Below, one piece after another: positions 49,100-63,255 of a stretch of DNA of 64,000 bases. The notes under the pieces were generated by a model that was not told the DNA's origin, did no database searches, and worked only from the letters and a program-made list of their open reading frames with translations. The stretch comes from Tuctoria greenei. Taxonomy: Eukaryota; Streptophyta; Magnoliopsida; Poales; Poaceae. The position numbers were made by a program, and so were the translations under genes. The stretch covers positions 71,422,933 to 71,486,932 of the forward strand of contig JAYESD010000004.1 in NCBI GenBank assembly GCA_036927565.1, written 5' to 3'. How positions within the stretch are numbered: the first letter of the stretch is position 1; every line of letters starts with the position of its first letter.

Positions 49100-52000
49100 C
49101 GAGGTCGAGCTTGTACCCATGTTGTATATGTATTACATAGCCATACGTAAGTTTTAGTGATTTTCAAAAAAATTCAAATTTTCGCGTGAATTCAAAGGGG
49201 TTAGCCTTCTATTTTACTCACAACGTAGTTTTCTTCAAAAAAATGACCGTCAATTCATTTTTCCTCGTGATAGAGCTTGTATTCCATGTTGTATATATAT
49301 ATTACGTAGTCATATGTAAGTTTTCGCGAATTTTTAAAATTTCAAATTTTCGCGTGAATTCAAAGGGGTTAGCTTTCGATTTTACTCAAAACGCAGTTTT
49401 CTTCCAAAAACTGACCATAAATTTATTTTTCTTCGAGATCGAGCTTATATTCCATGTTGCATATGCATTACGTAGCCATACGTACGTTTTTCGGAATTTT
49501 CAAAAAAAAAATTTGCATGAATTCAAAGGGGTTAGCCTTTAATCTTACCCAAAATCCAGTTTTCTTCCAAAAAATGACCATAAATTTATTCTTCTTCAAG
49601 ATCGATCTTGTATCCCATGTTGCATATGTATTGCGTAGCCATATGTAAGTTTTTGGGAATTTGGAAAAAGTTAAAATTTTCGCGTGAATTCAAAGATTTA
49701 GTCTTCTATTTTACTCAAAACGTAGTTTTCTTCCAAAAAATGACCATAAATTCATTTTTTTAGATTGAGCTTGTATTCCATGTTTTATATGTATAGCGTA
49801 GTTATATGTAATTCTTCGGAAATTTTTTAAAAAATTCAAATTTGGGCGTGAATTCAAAGAGGTTAGCCTTCAATTTTACTTAAAACGTAGTTTTCTTTCA
49901 AAAAAATGACTGTTAATTCATTTTCTTCGAGATCGACCTTGTATTTCATGTTATATATGCATTACGTACCCATATGTAAGTTTTTACAAAATTTAAAATT
50001 TTTGAAATTTTCGTGTAAATTCATAGTGGTTAGCATGTGATTTTACTCTAAACACAGTTTTCTTCAACAAAATTACTGTAAATTCATTTTTTTCGATGAT
50101 ATCAAGCTTGTACTCCATGTTGTATACGGCTTACGTAGCCATACGTAGCCTTCGATTTTACTCAAAACGCAGTTTTCTTCCAAAAATGACCGTAAATTTA
50201 TTTTTCTTCGAGACTGAGCTTGTATCCCATGTTGTATATGTATTGCGTAGCCATATGTAAGTTTTCTGAAATTTCAAAAAATTAAAATTTTTGCGTGAAT
50301 TCAAAGATGTTGGCCTTCTATTTTAATCAAAACGTAGTTTTCTTTCAAAATATGTCCGTAAATTCATTTTCTTCGAGATCGAGCTTGTATTCCATATTTT
50401 ATATGTATTCTGTAGTCATACATAAGTTTTTAAGAATTAAAAATAAACTAATTTTTTTTATTGAATTCAAAGGGGTTAGCCTTCTATTTTACGCAAATTC
50501 ATTTTTTGTCGAGATCGAGCTTGCATTTCATGTTTTATATTCGTTACGTACCAATATGTTACTTTTCGAGCGTTTTTTAAAATTTTGAATTCTCGCGTGA
50601 ATTCAGAGGGGTTAGTCTTCGATTTTACTCAAAACGCAGTTCTCTTCCAAAAACTGACCGTAAATTCATTTTTCTTTGAGATCGAGCTTGTATTCTATGT
50701 TGTATATGAATTACGTAGACATACATAAGTTTTCTATAATTTTCAAAAAATTCTAATTTTCACGTGAATTCAAATGGGTTAGCTTTCGATTTTACTCAAA
50801 ACGCATTTTTCTTCCAAAAAAAATGAATGTATCTAGCTTGTATTCCGTGTTGTATATGCATTACGTAGCCACATTATGTTTTTCGGAATTTTCAAAAAAA
50901 TCAAATTTTCTCATGGATTCAAAGGTTTGATTTTACTAAAAACGCAATTTTCTTCTAAAAAATGTTCGTAAATTCTTTTTTTCTGTGATATCGAGCTTGT
51001 ATTCAATGTTTTATATGTATTGCGTAGTCATATGTAAGTTTTTGGGAATTTACAGATTTTCGCGTGAATTCAAAGGGGCTAGCCTTCTATTTTACTTTAA
51101 ACGCAAATTTCTCCCAAAAAATGACCGTAAATTTATTTTTCTTCGAGGTCGAGCTTGTATTTCATGTTGTATATGTATTACGCAGCCATACGTAAGTTTT
51201 AGAGATTTTCAAAAAATTCAAATTTTCGCGTGAATTCAAAGGGGTTAGCCTTCTATTTTACTCAGAATGTAGTTTTCTTAGAAAAAAATGACCGTAAATT
51301 CATTTTTCCTTGAGATAGAGCTTGTATTCCATGTTGTATATATATCACGTAGCCATATGTAAGTTTTCGCGATTTTTTTAAAATTTCAAATTTTCGCGTG
51401 AATTCAAAGGTGTTAGCTTTCAATTTTACTCAGAACAAAGTTTTCTTCCAAAAAATGATCGTAAATTCATTTTGCTTCGAGATTGAGCTTGTATTCCGTG
51501 TTGTATATGCATTACGTAGCCATACGTAAGTTTTTTCGGGAATTTTCAAAAAAAAAACAAATTTTCGCGTGAACTCAAAGGGGTTAGCCTTTAATCTTAC
51601 AAAAAATGCGGTTTTCTTCCAAAAATGACCATAAATTTATTCTTCTTCAGGATCGATCTTGTATCCCATGTTGCATATGTATTGCGTAACCATATGTATG
51701 TTTTTGGGAATTTTGAAAAAGTTAAAATTTTCGCGTGAATTCAAAGATTTAGTCTTCTATTTTACTCAAAATGTTGTTTTCTTCTAAAAAATGACCATAA
51801 ATTCATTTTTCTGGATCGAGCTTGTATTCCATGTTGTATATGTATAGCGTAGTTATACGTAATTTTTCGGAAATTTTTAAAAAATTTCAAATTTGGGCGT
51901 GAATTCAAAGGGGTTAGCCTTCAATTTTACTTAAAACGTAGTTTTCTTTCAAAAAATGACCGTTAATTCATTTTCTTCGAGATCAACCTTGTATTTCATG

Positions 52001-55000
52001 TTATATATGCATTACGTACCCATATGTAAGTTTTTGCAAATTTGGAAAAATTTGAAATTTTCGCGTAAATTCAAAGTGGTTAGCATGTGATTTTACTCTA
52101 AACACAGTTTTCTTCAACAAAATTACTGTAAATTCATTTTTTTTTGTTGATATCAAGTTTGTACTCCATGTTGTATACGGCTTACATAGCCATACGTAAG
52201 TTTCTGGAATTTTCAAAATATTAAATTTTCACATTAATTCAAAGGTTTAGCCTTCGATTTTACTCAAAATGCGGTTTTCTTCCAAAAAATGACCGTAAAT
52301 TTATTTTTCTTCGAGATTGAGCTTGTATCCCATGTCGTATATGTATTGCGTAGCCATATGTAAGTTTTCTGAAATTTTCAAAAAATTAAAATTTTCGCGT
52401 GAATTCAAAGATGTTAGCCTTCTATTTTACTTAAAACGTAGTTTTCTTTCAAAATATGACCGTAAATTCATTTTCTTCGAGATCGAGCTTGTATTCCATA
52501 TTGTATATGTATTCTGTAGCCATACGTAAGTTTTTAAGAATTAAAAATAAACAATTTTTTATTGAATTCAAAGGGGTTAGCCTTCTATTTCACGCAAATT
52601 CATTTTTTGTCGAGATCGAGCTTGCATTTCATGTTTTATATTCATTACGTACCAATATGTTACTTTTCGAGCATTTTTAAAAATTTTGAATTCTCGCGTG
52701 AATTTAGAGGGGTTAGTCTTTGATTTTACTTAAAACGCAGTTCTCTTCCAAAAACTGACCATAAATTCATTTTTCTTTGAGATCGAGCTTGAATTCTATG
52801 TTGTATATGAATTACGTAGCCATACATAAGTTTTCTATAATTTTAAAAAAATTCTAATTTTCACGTGAATTCAAAGGGGCTAGCCTTCGATTTTACTCAA
52901 AACGCAGTTTTCTTCCACAACAATGAATGTAAATTCATTTTTCTCGAGATCTAGCTTGTATTCCGTGTTGTATATGCATTACGTAGCCACATTTATGTTT
53001 TCGGAATTTTCAAAAAAATCAAATTTTCTCGTGGATTCAAAGGTTTGATTTTACTAAAAACGCAATTTTCTTCTAAAATGTCCGTAAATTCTTTTTTCTG
53101 TGATATCGAGCTTGTATTCAATGTTTTATATGTATTGCGTAGTCATACGTAAGTCTTTGGGAATTTTAAAAAAGAATCAAATTTTCGCGTGAATTCAAAG
53201 GGCCTAGCCTTCTATTTTACTTTAAACGCAATTTTCTCCCAAAAAATGACCGTAAATTTATTTTTCTTCGAGATCGAGCTTGTATCCCATGTTGTATATG
53301 TATTACGCAGCCATACGTAAGTTTTAGGGATTTTCAAAAAATTCAAATTTTCGCGTGATTTCAAAGGGGTTAGCCTTCTGTTTTACTCAGAATGTAGTTT
53401 TCTTAGAAAAAATGACCGTAAATTCATTTTTCCTTGAGATAGAGCTTGTATTCCATGTTGTATATATATCACGTAGCCATATGTAAGTTTTCACAATTTT
53501 TTAAAGTTTCAAATTTTCGCGTGAATTCAAAGGTGTTAGCTTTCAATTTTACTCAAAACACAGTTTTCTTCCAAAAACTGATCGTAAATTCATTTTTCTT
53601 CGAGATCGAGCTTGTATTCCATGTTGTATATGCATTATGTAACCATACATACATTTTTTCGGGAATTTTCAAAAAAAAAATTAAATTTTCGCGAGAATTC
53701 AAAGGGGTTAGCCTTCTATTTTACCCAAAACGCGGTTTTCTTCCAAAAAATGACCATAAATTTATTTTTCTTCAAGATCAATCTTGTATCCCATGTTGTA
53801 TATGTATTGCGTAGCCATACGTAAGTTTTCGGGAATTTTAAAAAAGTTAAAATTTTCTCGTGAATTCAAAGATTTAGTCTTATATTTTACTCAAAATATA
53901 GTTTTCTTCCAAAAAATGACCGTAAATTCATTTCTTTGAGATCAAGCTTGTATTCTATGTTGTATATGAATTACATAGCCATACATAAGTTTTCTAGAAT
54001 TTTCAAAAAATTCTAATTTTCACGTGAATTCGAAGGGGTTAGCCTTCGATTTTACTCAAAACACAGTTTTCTTCCAAAAAAATGACAGTAAATTCATTTT
54101 ATTTGAGATCGAGCTTGTATTCCATGTTGTATATGCATTACGTAGCCACATTTAAGTTTTTGGGAATTTTCAAAAAAATATAATTTTCTCGTGGATTCAG
54201 ATGTTCGATTTTACTAAAAACGCAATTTTCTTCCAAAAAATGTCCGTAAATTCTTTTTTCTGTGATATCGAGCCTGTATTCCATGTTTTATATGTATTGC
54301 GTAGTCATACATATGTTTTTTGGAATTTTCAAAAAGAATCAGATTTTCGCGTGAATTCAATGGAGTTAGCATTCTATTTTACTTAAAACGCAATATTATC
54401 CCAAAAAATGACCATAAATTTATTTTTCTTCGAGGTCGAGCTTGTATCCCATGTTGTATATGTGTTACATAGCCATACGTAAGTTTTAGTGATTTTCAAA
54501 AAAATTAAAATTTTCGCGTGAATTCAGAGGGGTTAGCCTTCTATTTACTCACAACGTAGTTTTCTTCCAAAAAATGACCGTAAATTCATTTTTCCTCGTG
54601 ATAGAGCTTTTATTCCATGTTGTATATATATATTACGTAGTCATATGTAATTTTCGCGAATTTTTAAAATTTCAAATTTTCGCGTGAATTCAAGGGGGTT
54701 AGCTTTCGATTTTACTCAAAACGCAATTTTCTCCCAAAAACTGACCATAAATTCATTTTTCTTCGAGATCGAGCTTGTATTCCATGTTGTATATGCATTA
54801 CGTAGCCATACGTACGTTTTTTCGGGAATTTTCAAAAACAAATCAAATTTTCGAGTGAATTCGAAGGGGTTAGCCTTTAATCTTACCCAAAATGCAGTTT
54901 TCTTCCAAAAAATGACCATAAATTTATTCTTCTTCAAGATCAATCTTGTATCCCATGTTGCATATGTATTGCGTAGCCATATGTAAGTTTTTGGGAATTT

Positions 55001-55400
55001 TGAAAAAGTTAAAATTTTCGCGTGAATTCAAAGATTTAGTCTTCTATTTTACTCAAAACGTAGTTTTCTTCCAAAAAATGACCATAAATTCATTTTTTTA
55101 GATTGAGCTTGTATTCCATGTTGTATATGTATAGCGTAGTTATACGTAATTTTTAGGAAATTTTTAAAGAAATTCAAATTTGGCGTGAATTCAAAGGGGT
55201 TAGCCTCCAATTTTACTTAAAACGTAGTTTTCTTTCAGAAAAAATGACCGTTAATTCATTTTCTTCGAGATCGACCTTGTATTTCATGTTATATATGCAT
55301 TACGTACCCATATGTAAGTTTTTGCAAATTTTAAAAAATTTGAAATTTTCGCGTAAATTCAAAGTGGTTAGCATGTGATTTTACTCTAAACACAGTTTTC
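49100..55400 (+). repeat. ~2.1-kb higher-order repeat with a truncated monomer
   Basis: A fused monomer in which ccttctatttt runs through acgcaaattc into attttttgtcgagatcgagc occurs at 50,491 and 52,592 (2,101 bp apart). The gtatacggctta variant lies near 50.12, 52.17 and 55.46 kb, and the ttagattgagc / ctggatcgagc variants near 49.76, 51.81 and 55.10 kb. Copies differ moderately, so this HOR is older than the adjacent 2,138-bp one. The third interval is longer, about 3.3 kb. Confidence 0.7.
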
Positions 55401-55500
55401 TTCGACAAAATTACCGCAAATTCATTTTTTTCGTTGCTATCAAGCTTGTACTCCATGTTGTATACGGCTTACGTAGCCATATGTAAGTTTCTGGAATTTT

Positions 55501-58500
55501 AAAAAATAATAAATTTTCACATTAATTCAAAGGTTTAGCCTTCGATTTTACTCAAAACGCCGTTTTCTTCCAAAAAATGACCGTAAATTTATTTTTCTTC
55601 GAGATTGAGCTTGTATCCCATGTTATATATGTATTGCGTAGCCATATGTAAGTTTCTGAAATTTTCAAAAAATTAAAATTTTCGCGTGAATTCAAAGATG
55701 TTAGCCTTCTATTTTACTCAAAACGTAGTTTTCTTTCAAAATATGACCGTAAATTCATTTTCTTCGAGATCGAGCTTGTATTCCATATTGTATATGTATT
55801 CTGTAGCCATACGTAAGTTTTTAAGAATTAAAAAATAAACAAATTTTTTATTGAATTCAAAGGGGTTAGCCTTCTATTTTACTCAAACGCGGTTTTCTTC
55901 CAAAGAATGACCGTAAATATATTTTTTTCGAGATCGAGCTTGTATTCCATGTTGTATATGTATTCCGTAGCCATACGTAAGTTTTGGGAATTTAAAAAAA
56001 ATCAAATTTTTGATGTGAAATCAAAGGGGTTAGTATTTGATTTTACTAAAAACTCAGTTTTCTTCCAAAAGATGTTCGTAAATTCATTTTTCTTCAATAT
56101 CGAGCTTGTATTCCATGTTGTATATGTATTACATAGGCATACATAAGTTTTCGGGAATTTAAAAAAAATTCAAATTTCGCGTGAATTTAAAGGGGTTAGC
56201 CTTCGATTTTAGTCAAAATGCAGTTTTCTTCCAAAAAATAGACGTAAATTCATTTTCTTCGAGATAGATCTTGTATTCAATGTTATATATGTATTTCGTA
56301 GCCATACATAAGTTTTTAGGAATTTTCATAAAATTCAAATTTTCACGTGAATTCATAGGGGTTAGCCTTCAATTTTACTCAAAACGCAGGTTTCTTCTAA
56401 AAAATGACCATAAATTTATTTTTCTTCGACATCAACCATGTATTCCATGTTGCATATGTATTATGTAGCCATACGTAAGTTTTCATGAATTTTCAAAAAA
56501 AAATTAAATTTTCGCGTGTATTCATAGGCTAAGCATTCATTTTATCCCAAACACAGTTTACTTGCAAGAATGACCGTAAATTCATTTTTGTCGAGATCGA
56601 GCTTGCATTTCATGTTTTATATTCATTACGTAGCAATATGTAAGTTTTTGAGAATTTTTCAAAATTTTGAATTCTCGCGTGAATTCATAGGGGTTAGTCT
56701 TCGATTTTACTCAAAACGCAGTTTCTTCCAAAAAAATGACCGTAAATTCATTTTTCTTTTGATCAAGCTTGTATTCTATGTTGTATATGAATTACGTAGC
56801 CGTACGTAAGTTTTATAGAATTTTCAAAAAAATATAATTTTCGCGTGAATTCAAAGGGGTTAGCCTTCGATTTTACTCAAAACGCAGTTTTCTTCCAAAA
56901 AATGACTGTAAATTCATTTTCTTCGAGATCGAGCTTGTATTACATGTTATATATGAATTATATGTAAGTTTTTGGGAATTTTCAAATAATTCAAATTTTC
57001 TCGTGGATTGAAAGGTTCAATTTTACTAAAAACGCAATTTTCTTCCAAAAAATGTCTGTAAATTCATTTTTATTTGATATGGAGCTTGTATTCAATGTTG
57101 TATATGTACTGCGTAGTCATACGAAAGTTTTGGGAATTTTCAAAAAAAAATAGATTTTTGCGTGAATTCAAAGGTGTTAGCCTTTGATTTTACTTAAAAC
57201 GCAGTTTTCTCCCAAAAATGACCATAAATTTATTTTTCTTCGATCTTGTATCCCATGTTGTATATGTATTACGTAGTCATACGTAAGTTTTTGGGATTTT
57301 CAAAAAATTCGAATTTTCGCGTGAATTCAAAGGGGTTAGCCTTCTATTTTTACTCAGAACGTAGTTTTCTTCCAAAAGATGACCGTAAATTCATTTTTAC
57401 TAAAAATAGAGCTTGTATTCCATGTTGTATATATATTACGTAGCCATATGTAAGTTTTCACGAATTTTTAAAATTTTAAATTTTCGCATGAATTCAAAGG
57501 GGTTAGGTTTCGATTTTACTCAAAACGCAGTTTTTTTTTCCAAAAACTGACCGTAAATTCATTTTTCTTTGAGATCGAGCTTGTATTCCATGTTGTATAT
57601 TCATTACGTAGCCATACGTACGTTTTCGGGAATTTTAAAAAAATAATAAATTTTCACATTAATTCAAAGGTTTAGCCTTCGATTTTACTCAAAACGCCGT
57701 TTTCTTCCAAAAAATGACCGTAAATTTATTTTTCTTCGAGATTGAGCTTGTATCCCATGTTATATATGTATTGCGTAGCCATATGTAAGTTTCTGAAATT
57801 TTCAAAAAATTAAAATTTTCGCGTGAATTCAAAGATGTTAGCCTTCTATTTTACTCAAAACGTAGTTTTCTTTCAAAATATGACCGTAAATTCATTTTCT
57901 TCGAGATCGAGCTTGTATTCCATATTGTATATGTATTCTGTAGCCATACGTAAGTTTTTAAGAATTAAAAAATAAACAAATTTTTTATTGAATTCAAAGG
58001 GGTTAGCCTTCTATTTTACTCAAACGCGGTTTTCTTCCAAAGAATGACGTAAATATATTTTTTTCGAGATCGAGCTTGTATTCCATGTTGTATATGTATT
58101 CCGTAGCCATACGTAAGTTTTGGGAATTTAAAAAAAATCAAATTTTTGATGTGAAATCAAAGGGGTTAGTATTTGATTTTACTAAAAACTCAGTTTTCTT
58201 CCAAGAGATGTTCGTAAATTCATTTTTCTTCAATATCGAGCTTGTATTCCATGTTGTATATGTATTACATAGGCATACATAAGTTTTCGGGAATTTTAAA
58301 AAAATTCAAATTTTCGCGTGAATTTAAAGGGGTTAGCCTTCGATTTTAGTCAAAATGCAGTTTTCTTCCAAAAAATAGACGTAAATTCATTTTCTTCGAG
58401 ATAGATCTTGTATTCAATGTTATATATGTATTTCGTAGCCATACATAAGTTTTTAGGAATTTTCATAAAATTCAAATTTTCACGTGAATTCATAGGGGTT

Positions 58501-61500
58501 AGCCTTCAATTTTACTCAAAACGCAGGTTTCTTCTAAAAAATGACCATAAATTTATTTTTCTTCGACATCAACCATGTATTCCATGTTGCATATGTATTA
58601 TGTAGCCATACGTAAGTTTTCATGAATTTTCAAAAAAAAATTAAATTTTCGCGTGTATTCATAGGCTAAGCATTCATTTTACCCCAAACACAGTTTACTT
58701 GCAAGAAATGACCGTAAATTCATTTTTGTCGAGATCGAGCATGCATTTCATGTTTTATATTCATTACGTAGCAATATGTAAGTTTTTGAGAATTTTTCAA
58801 AATTTTGAATTCTCGCGTGAATTCATAGGGGTTAGTCTTCGATTTTACTCAAAACGCAGTTTTCTTCCAAAAAAATGACCGTAAATTCATTTTTCTTTTT
58901 GATCAAGCTTGTATTCTATGTTGTATATTAATTACGTAGCCGTACGTAAGTTTTATAGAATTTTCAAAAAAATATAATTTTCGCGTGAATTCAAAGGGGT
59001 TAGCCTTCGATTTTACTCAAAACGCAGTTTTCTTCCAAAAAATGACTGTAAATTCATTTTCTTCGAGATCGAGCTTGTATTACATGTTATATATGAATTA
59101 TATGTAAGTTTTTGGGAATTTTCAAATAATTCAAATTTTCTCGTGGATTGAAAGGTTCAATTTTACTAAAAACGCAATTTTCTTCCAAAAAATGTCTGTA
59201 AATTCATTTTTATTTGATATGGAGCTTGTATTCAATGTTGTATATGTACTGCGTAGTCATACAAAAGTTTTTGGGAATTTCAAAAAAAAAATAGATTTTT
59301 GCGTGAATTCAAAGGTGTTAGCCTTTGATTTTACTTAAAACGCAGTTTTCTCCCAAAAATGACCATAAATTTATTTTTCTTCGATCTTGTATCCCATGTT
59401 GTATATGTATTACGTAGTCATACGTAAGTTTTTGGGATTTTCAAAAAATTCGAATTTTCGCGTGAATTCAAAGGGGTTAGCCTTCTATTTTTACTCAGAA
59501 CGTAGTTTTCTTCCAAAAGATGACCGTAAATTCATTTTTACTAAAAATAGAGCTTGTATTCCATGTTGTATATATATTACGTAGCCATATGTAAGTTTTC
59601 ACGAATTTTTAAAATTTTAAATTTTCGCATGAATTCAAAGGGGTTAGGTTTCGATTTTACTCAAAACGCAGTTTTTTTTCCAAAAACTGACCGTAAATTC
59701 ATTTTTCTTTGAGATCGAGCTTGTATTCCATGTTGTATATTCATTACGTAGCCATACGTACGTTTTCGGGGATTTTAAAAAATAATAAATTTTCACATTA
59801 ATTCAAAGGTTTAGCCTTCGATTTTACTCAAAACGCCGTTTTCTTCCAAAAAATGACCGTAAATTTATTTTTCTTCGAGATTGAGCTTGTATCCCATGTT
59901 ATATATGTATTGCGTAGCCATATGTAAGTTTCTGAAATTTTCAAAAAATTAAAATTTTCGCGTGAATTCAAAGATGTTAGCCTTCTATTTTACTCAAAAC
60001 GTAGTTTTCTTTCAAAATATGACCGTAAATTCATTTTCTTCGAGATCGAGCTTGTATTCCATATTGTATATGTATTCTGTAGCCATACGTAAGTTTTTAA
60101 GAATTAAAAAATAAACAAAATTTTTATTGAATTCAAAGGGGTTAGCCTTCTATTTTACTCAAACGCGGTTTTCTTCCAAAGAATGACCGTAAATATATTT
60201 TTTCGAGATCGAGCTTGTATTCCATGTTGTATATGTATTCCGTAGCCATACGTAAGTTTTGGGAATTTAAAAAAAAAATCAAATTTTTGATGTGAAATCA
60301 AAGGGGTTAGTATTTGATTTTACTAAAAACTCAGTTTTCTTCCAAAAGATGTTCGTAAATTCATTTTTCTTCAATATCGAGCTTGTATTCCATGTTGTAT
60401 ATGTATTACATAGGCATACATAAGTTTTCGGGAATTTAAAAAAAAATTCAAATTTTCGCGTGAATTTAAAGGGGTTAGCCTTCGATTTTAGTCAAAATGC
60501 AGTTTTCTTCAAAAAATAGACGTAAATTCATTTTCTTCGAGATAGATCTTGTATTCAATGTTATATATGTATTTCGTAGCCATACATAAGTTTTTAGGAA
60601 TTTTCATAAAATTCAAATTTTCACGTGAATTCATAGGGGTTAGCCTTCAATTTTACTCAAAACACAGGTTTCTTCTAAAAAATGACCATAAATTTATTTT
60701 TCTTCGACATCAACCATGTATTCCATGTTGCATATGTATTATGTAGCCATACGTAAGTTTTCATGAATTTTCAAAAAAAATTAAATTTTCGCGTGAATTC
60801 ATAGGCTAAGCATTCATTTTACCCCAAACACAGTTTACTTGCAAGAAATGACCGTAAATTCATTTTTGTCGAGATCGAGCTTGCATTACATGTTTTATAT
60901 TCATTACTTAGCAATATGTAAGTTTTTGAGAATTTTTCAAAATTTTGAATTCTCGCGTGAATTCAAAGGGGTTAGTCTTCGATTTTACTCAAAACGCAGT
61001 TTTCTTCCAAAAAAATGACCGTTCATTTTTCTTTTTGATCAAGCTTGTATTCTATGTTGTATATGAATTACGTAGCCGTACGTAAGTTTTCTAGAATTTT
61101 CAAAAAAATATAATTTTCGCGTGAATTCAAAGGGGTTAGCCTTCGATTTTACTCAAAATGTAGTTTTCTTCCAAAAAATGACTGTAAATTCATTTTCTTC
61201 GAGATCGAGCTTGTATTACATGTTATATATGAATTATATGTAAGTTTTTGGGAATTTTCAAATAATTCAAATTTTATCGTGGATTGAAAGGTTCAATTTT
61301 ACTAAAAACGCAATTTTCTTCCAAAAAATGTCTGTAAATTCATTTTTATTTGATATGGAGCTTGTATTCAATGTTGTATATGTACTGCGTAGTCATACGA
61401 AAGTTTTTGGGAATTTTCAAAAAAAATAGATTTTTGCGTGAATTCAAAGGTGTTAGCCTTTGATTTTACTTAAAACGCAGTTTTCTCCCAAAAATGACCA

Positions 61501-61740
61501 TAAATTTATTTTTCTTCGATCTTGTATCCCATGTTGTATATGTATTACGTAGTCATACGTAAGTTTTTGGGATTTTCAAAAAATTCGAATTTTCGCGTGA
61601 CTTCAAAGGGGTTAGCCTTCTATTTTTACTCAGAACGTAGTTTTCTTCCAAAAGATGACCGTAAATTCATTTTTACTAAAAATAGAGCTTGTATTCCATG
61701 TTGTATATTCATTACGTAGCCATACGTACGTTTTCGGGAA
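55501..61740 (+). repeat. Very young 2,138-bp higher-order repeat, three copies
   Basis: The landmark taataaattttcacatt occurs at 55,507, 57,644 and 59,783 (spacing 2,137 and 2,139). Other landmarks agree: 56,271, 58,408, 60,549 and 57,246, 59,387, 61,522. Each full unit is 13 monomers. Copies 1 (55,501-57,637) and 2 (57,638-59,776) are complete. Copy 3 (59,777-61,740) lacks one monomer near 61,700, where aaaatagagcttgtattcc passes directly to ttgtatattcattacg. Differences between copies are few and include A-run and T-run length changes. Confidence 0.9.
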
Positions 61741-63155
61741 TTTAAAAAAAAAACAAATTTTCGCGCGAATTCAAAGGGGTTAGCCTTCTATTTTCCAAAA
61801 TGCGGTTTTCTTCAAAAATGACCATAAATTTATTTTTATTCAAGATCAATATTGTATCCCATGATGTATATGTATTGTGTAGCCATATGTAAGTTTTCAG
61901 GAATTTTAAAAAAAAGTTAAAATTCTCTCGTGAATTCAAAGATTTAGTCTTCTATTTTACTCAAAACGTAGTTTTCTTCCAAAAAATGACTGTAAATTCA
62001 TTTTCTTTGAGATTGAGCTTGTATTCCATGTTGTATATGTATAACGTAGTTATACATAATTTTTCAGGAATTTTGAAAAAATTCAAATTTGGGCGTGAAT
62101 TCAAAGGGGTTAGCTTTCGATTTTACTCAAAACGTAGTTTTCTTTCAAAAAAATGACCGTAAATTCATTTCTTCGATTCGACCTTGTATTTCATGTTGTA
62201 TTTTCATTACGTACCCATAAGTAAGTTTTTGCAAATTTTTAAAAATTTGAATTTTTCGCGTGAATTCTAAGGCTTTAGCATACGATTTTACTCCAAACAC
62301 AGTATTCCTTAACAAAATTACTGAAAATTCATTTTTTTTCTTTGACAACGAGCTAGTACTCCATGTTGTATATGTCTTACGTAACCATACGTAAGTTTCC
62401 GGAATTTTAAAAATATCAAATTTTCACATTAATTCAAAGGTTTAGCCTTCGATTTTACTTAAAAGGCGGTTTCCTTCCAAAAAATGACCGTAATTTTATT
62501 TTTCCTCGAGGTCGAGCTTGTATCCCATGTTGTATATGTATTGCGTAGCCATATGTAAGTTTTCAGGATTTTTCAAGAAATTAAAATTTTTGCGTGAATT
62601 CAAAGATGTTAGCCTTCTATTTTACTCAAAACATATTTTTCTTCCAAAAAATGACCATAAATTCATTTCTTCGAGATCAAGCTTGTATTCCATGTTTTAT
62701 ATTTATTCTGTAGCCACACCTAAGTTTTTAAGAATTAAAAAATAAACAAATTTTTGAGTGAATTCAAAGGTGTTAGCCTTCGATTTTATTCAAATGCGGT
62801 TTTGTTCCAAAGAATGACCGTAAATATATTTTTCTTCGAGATCGAGCTTGTATTCCATTTTGTATATGTATTCCATAGCCATACGTAAGTTTTTGGGAAT
62901 TTAAAAAATTTAATTTTGCGATTTGAAATCAAAGGGGTTAGTATTCGATTTTACTAAAAACGCGGTTTTCTTCTAAAAGATGTTTGTAAATTTATTTTTC
63001 TTCGATATCGAGCTTGTATTCCATGTTGTATATGTATTACGTAGGCATACATAAGTTTTAGGAATTTACAAAAAAAATCAAATTTTTGCGTGAATTCAAA
63101 GGGGTTAGCCTTCGATTTTACTCAAAATGCAGTTTTCTTCCAAAAAAATGACATA

Positions 63156-63255
63156 NNNNNNNNNNNNNNNNNNNNNNNNNNNNNNNNNNNNNNNNNNNNN
63201 NNNNNNNNNNNNNNNNNNNNNNNNNNNNNNNNNNNNNNNNNNNNNNNNNNNNNNN
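63156..63255. other. Assembly gap (100 N)
   Basis: Exactly 100 N, the usual placeholder for a gap of unknown size. It lies inside a satellite monomer. The left edge ends aaaaaatgacata and the right edge starts tcttcgagatagagc. Confidence 0.98.

Larger units (their letters stand above)
48374..63155 (+). repeat. Satellite DNA array, right of the retrotransposon
   Basis: The same monomer family in the same orientation as on the left, so both sides belong to one array. It contains an HOR of about 2.1 kb at 49.1-55.4 kb and a nearly identical 2,138-bp HOR at 55,501-61,740. A deleted monomer lies near 50,140, where gtagccatacgtagccttcg joins two tagcc words about 60 bp apart in the normal monomer. 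No gene, RNA gene or second mobile element is seen. Confidence 0.97.

Noticed and set aside
55501..61740. A second mobile element causing the 2.1-kb periodicity
   Set aside because: The unit consists only of satellite monomers in register, with no terminal repeats, no target duplication and no coding domain.
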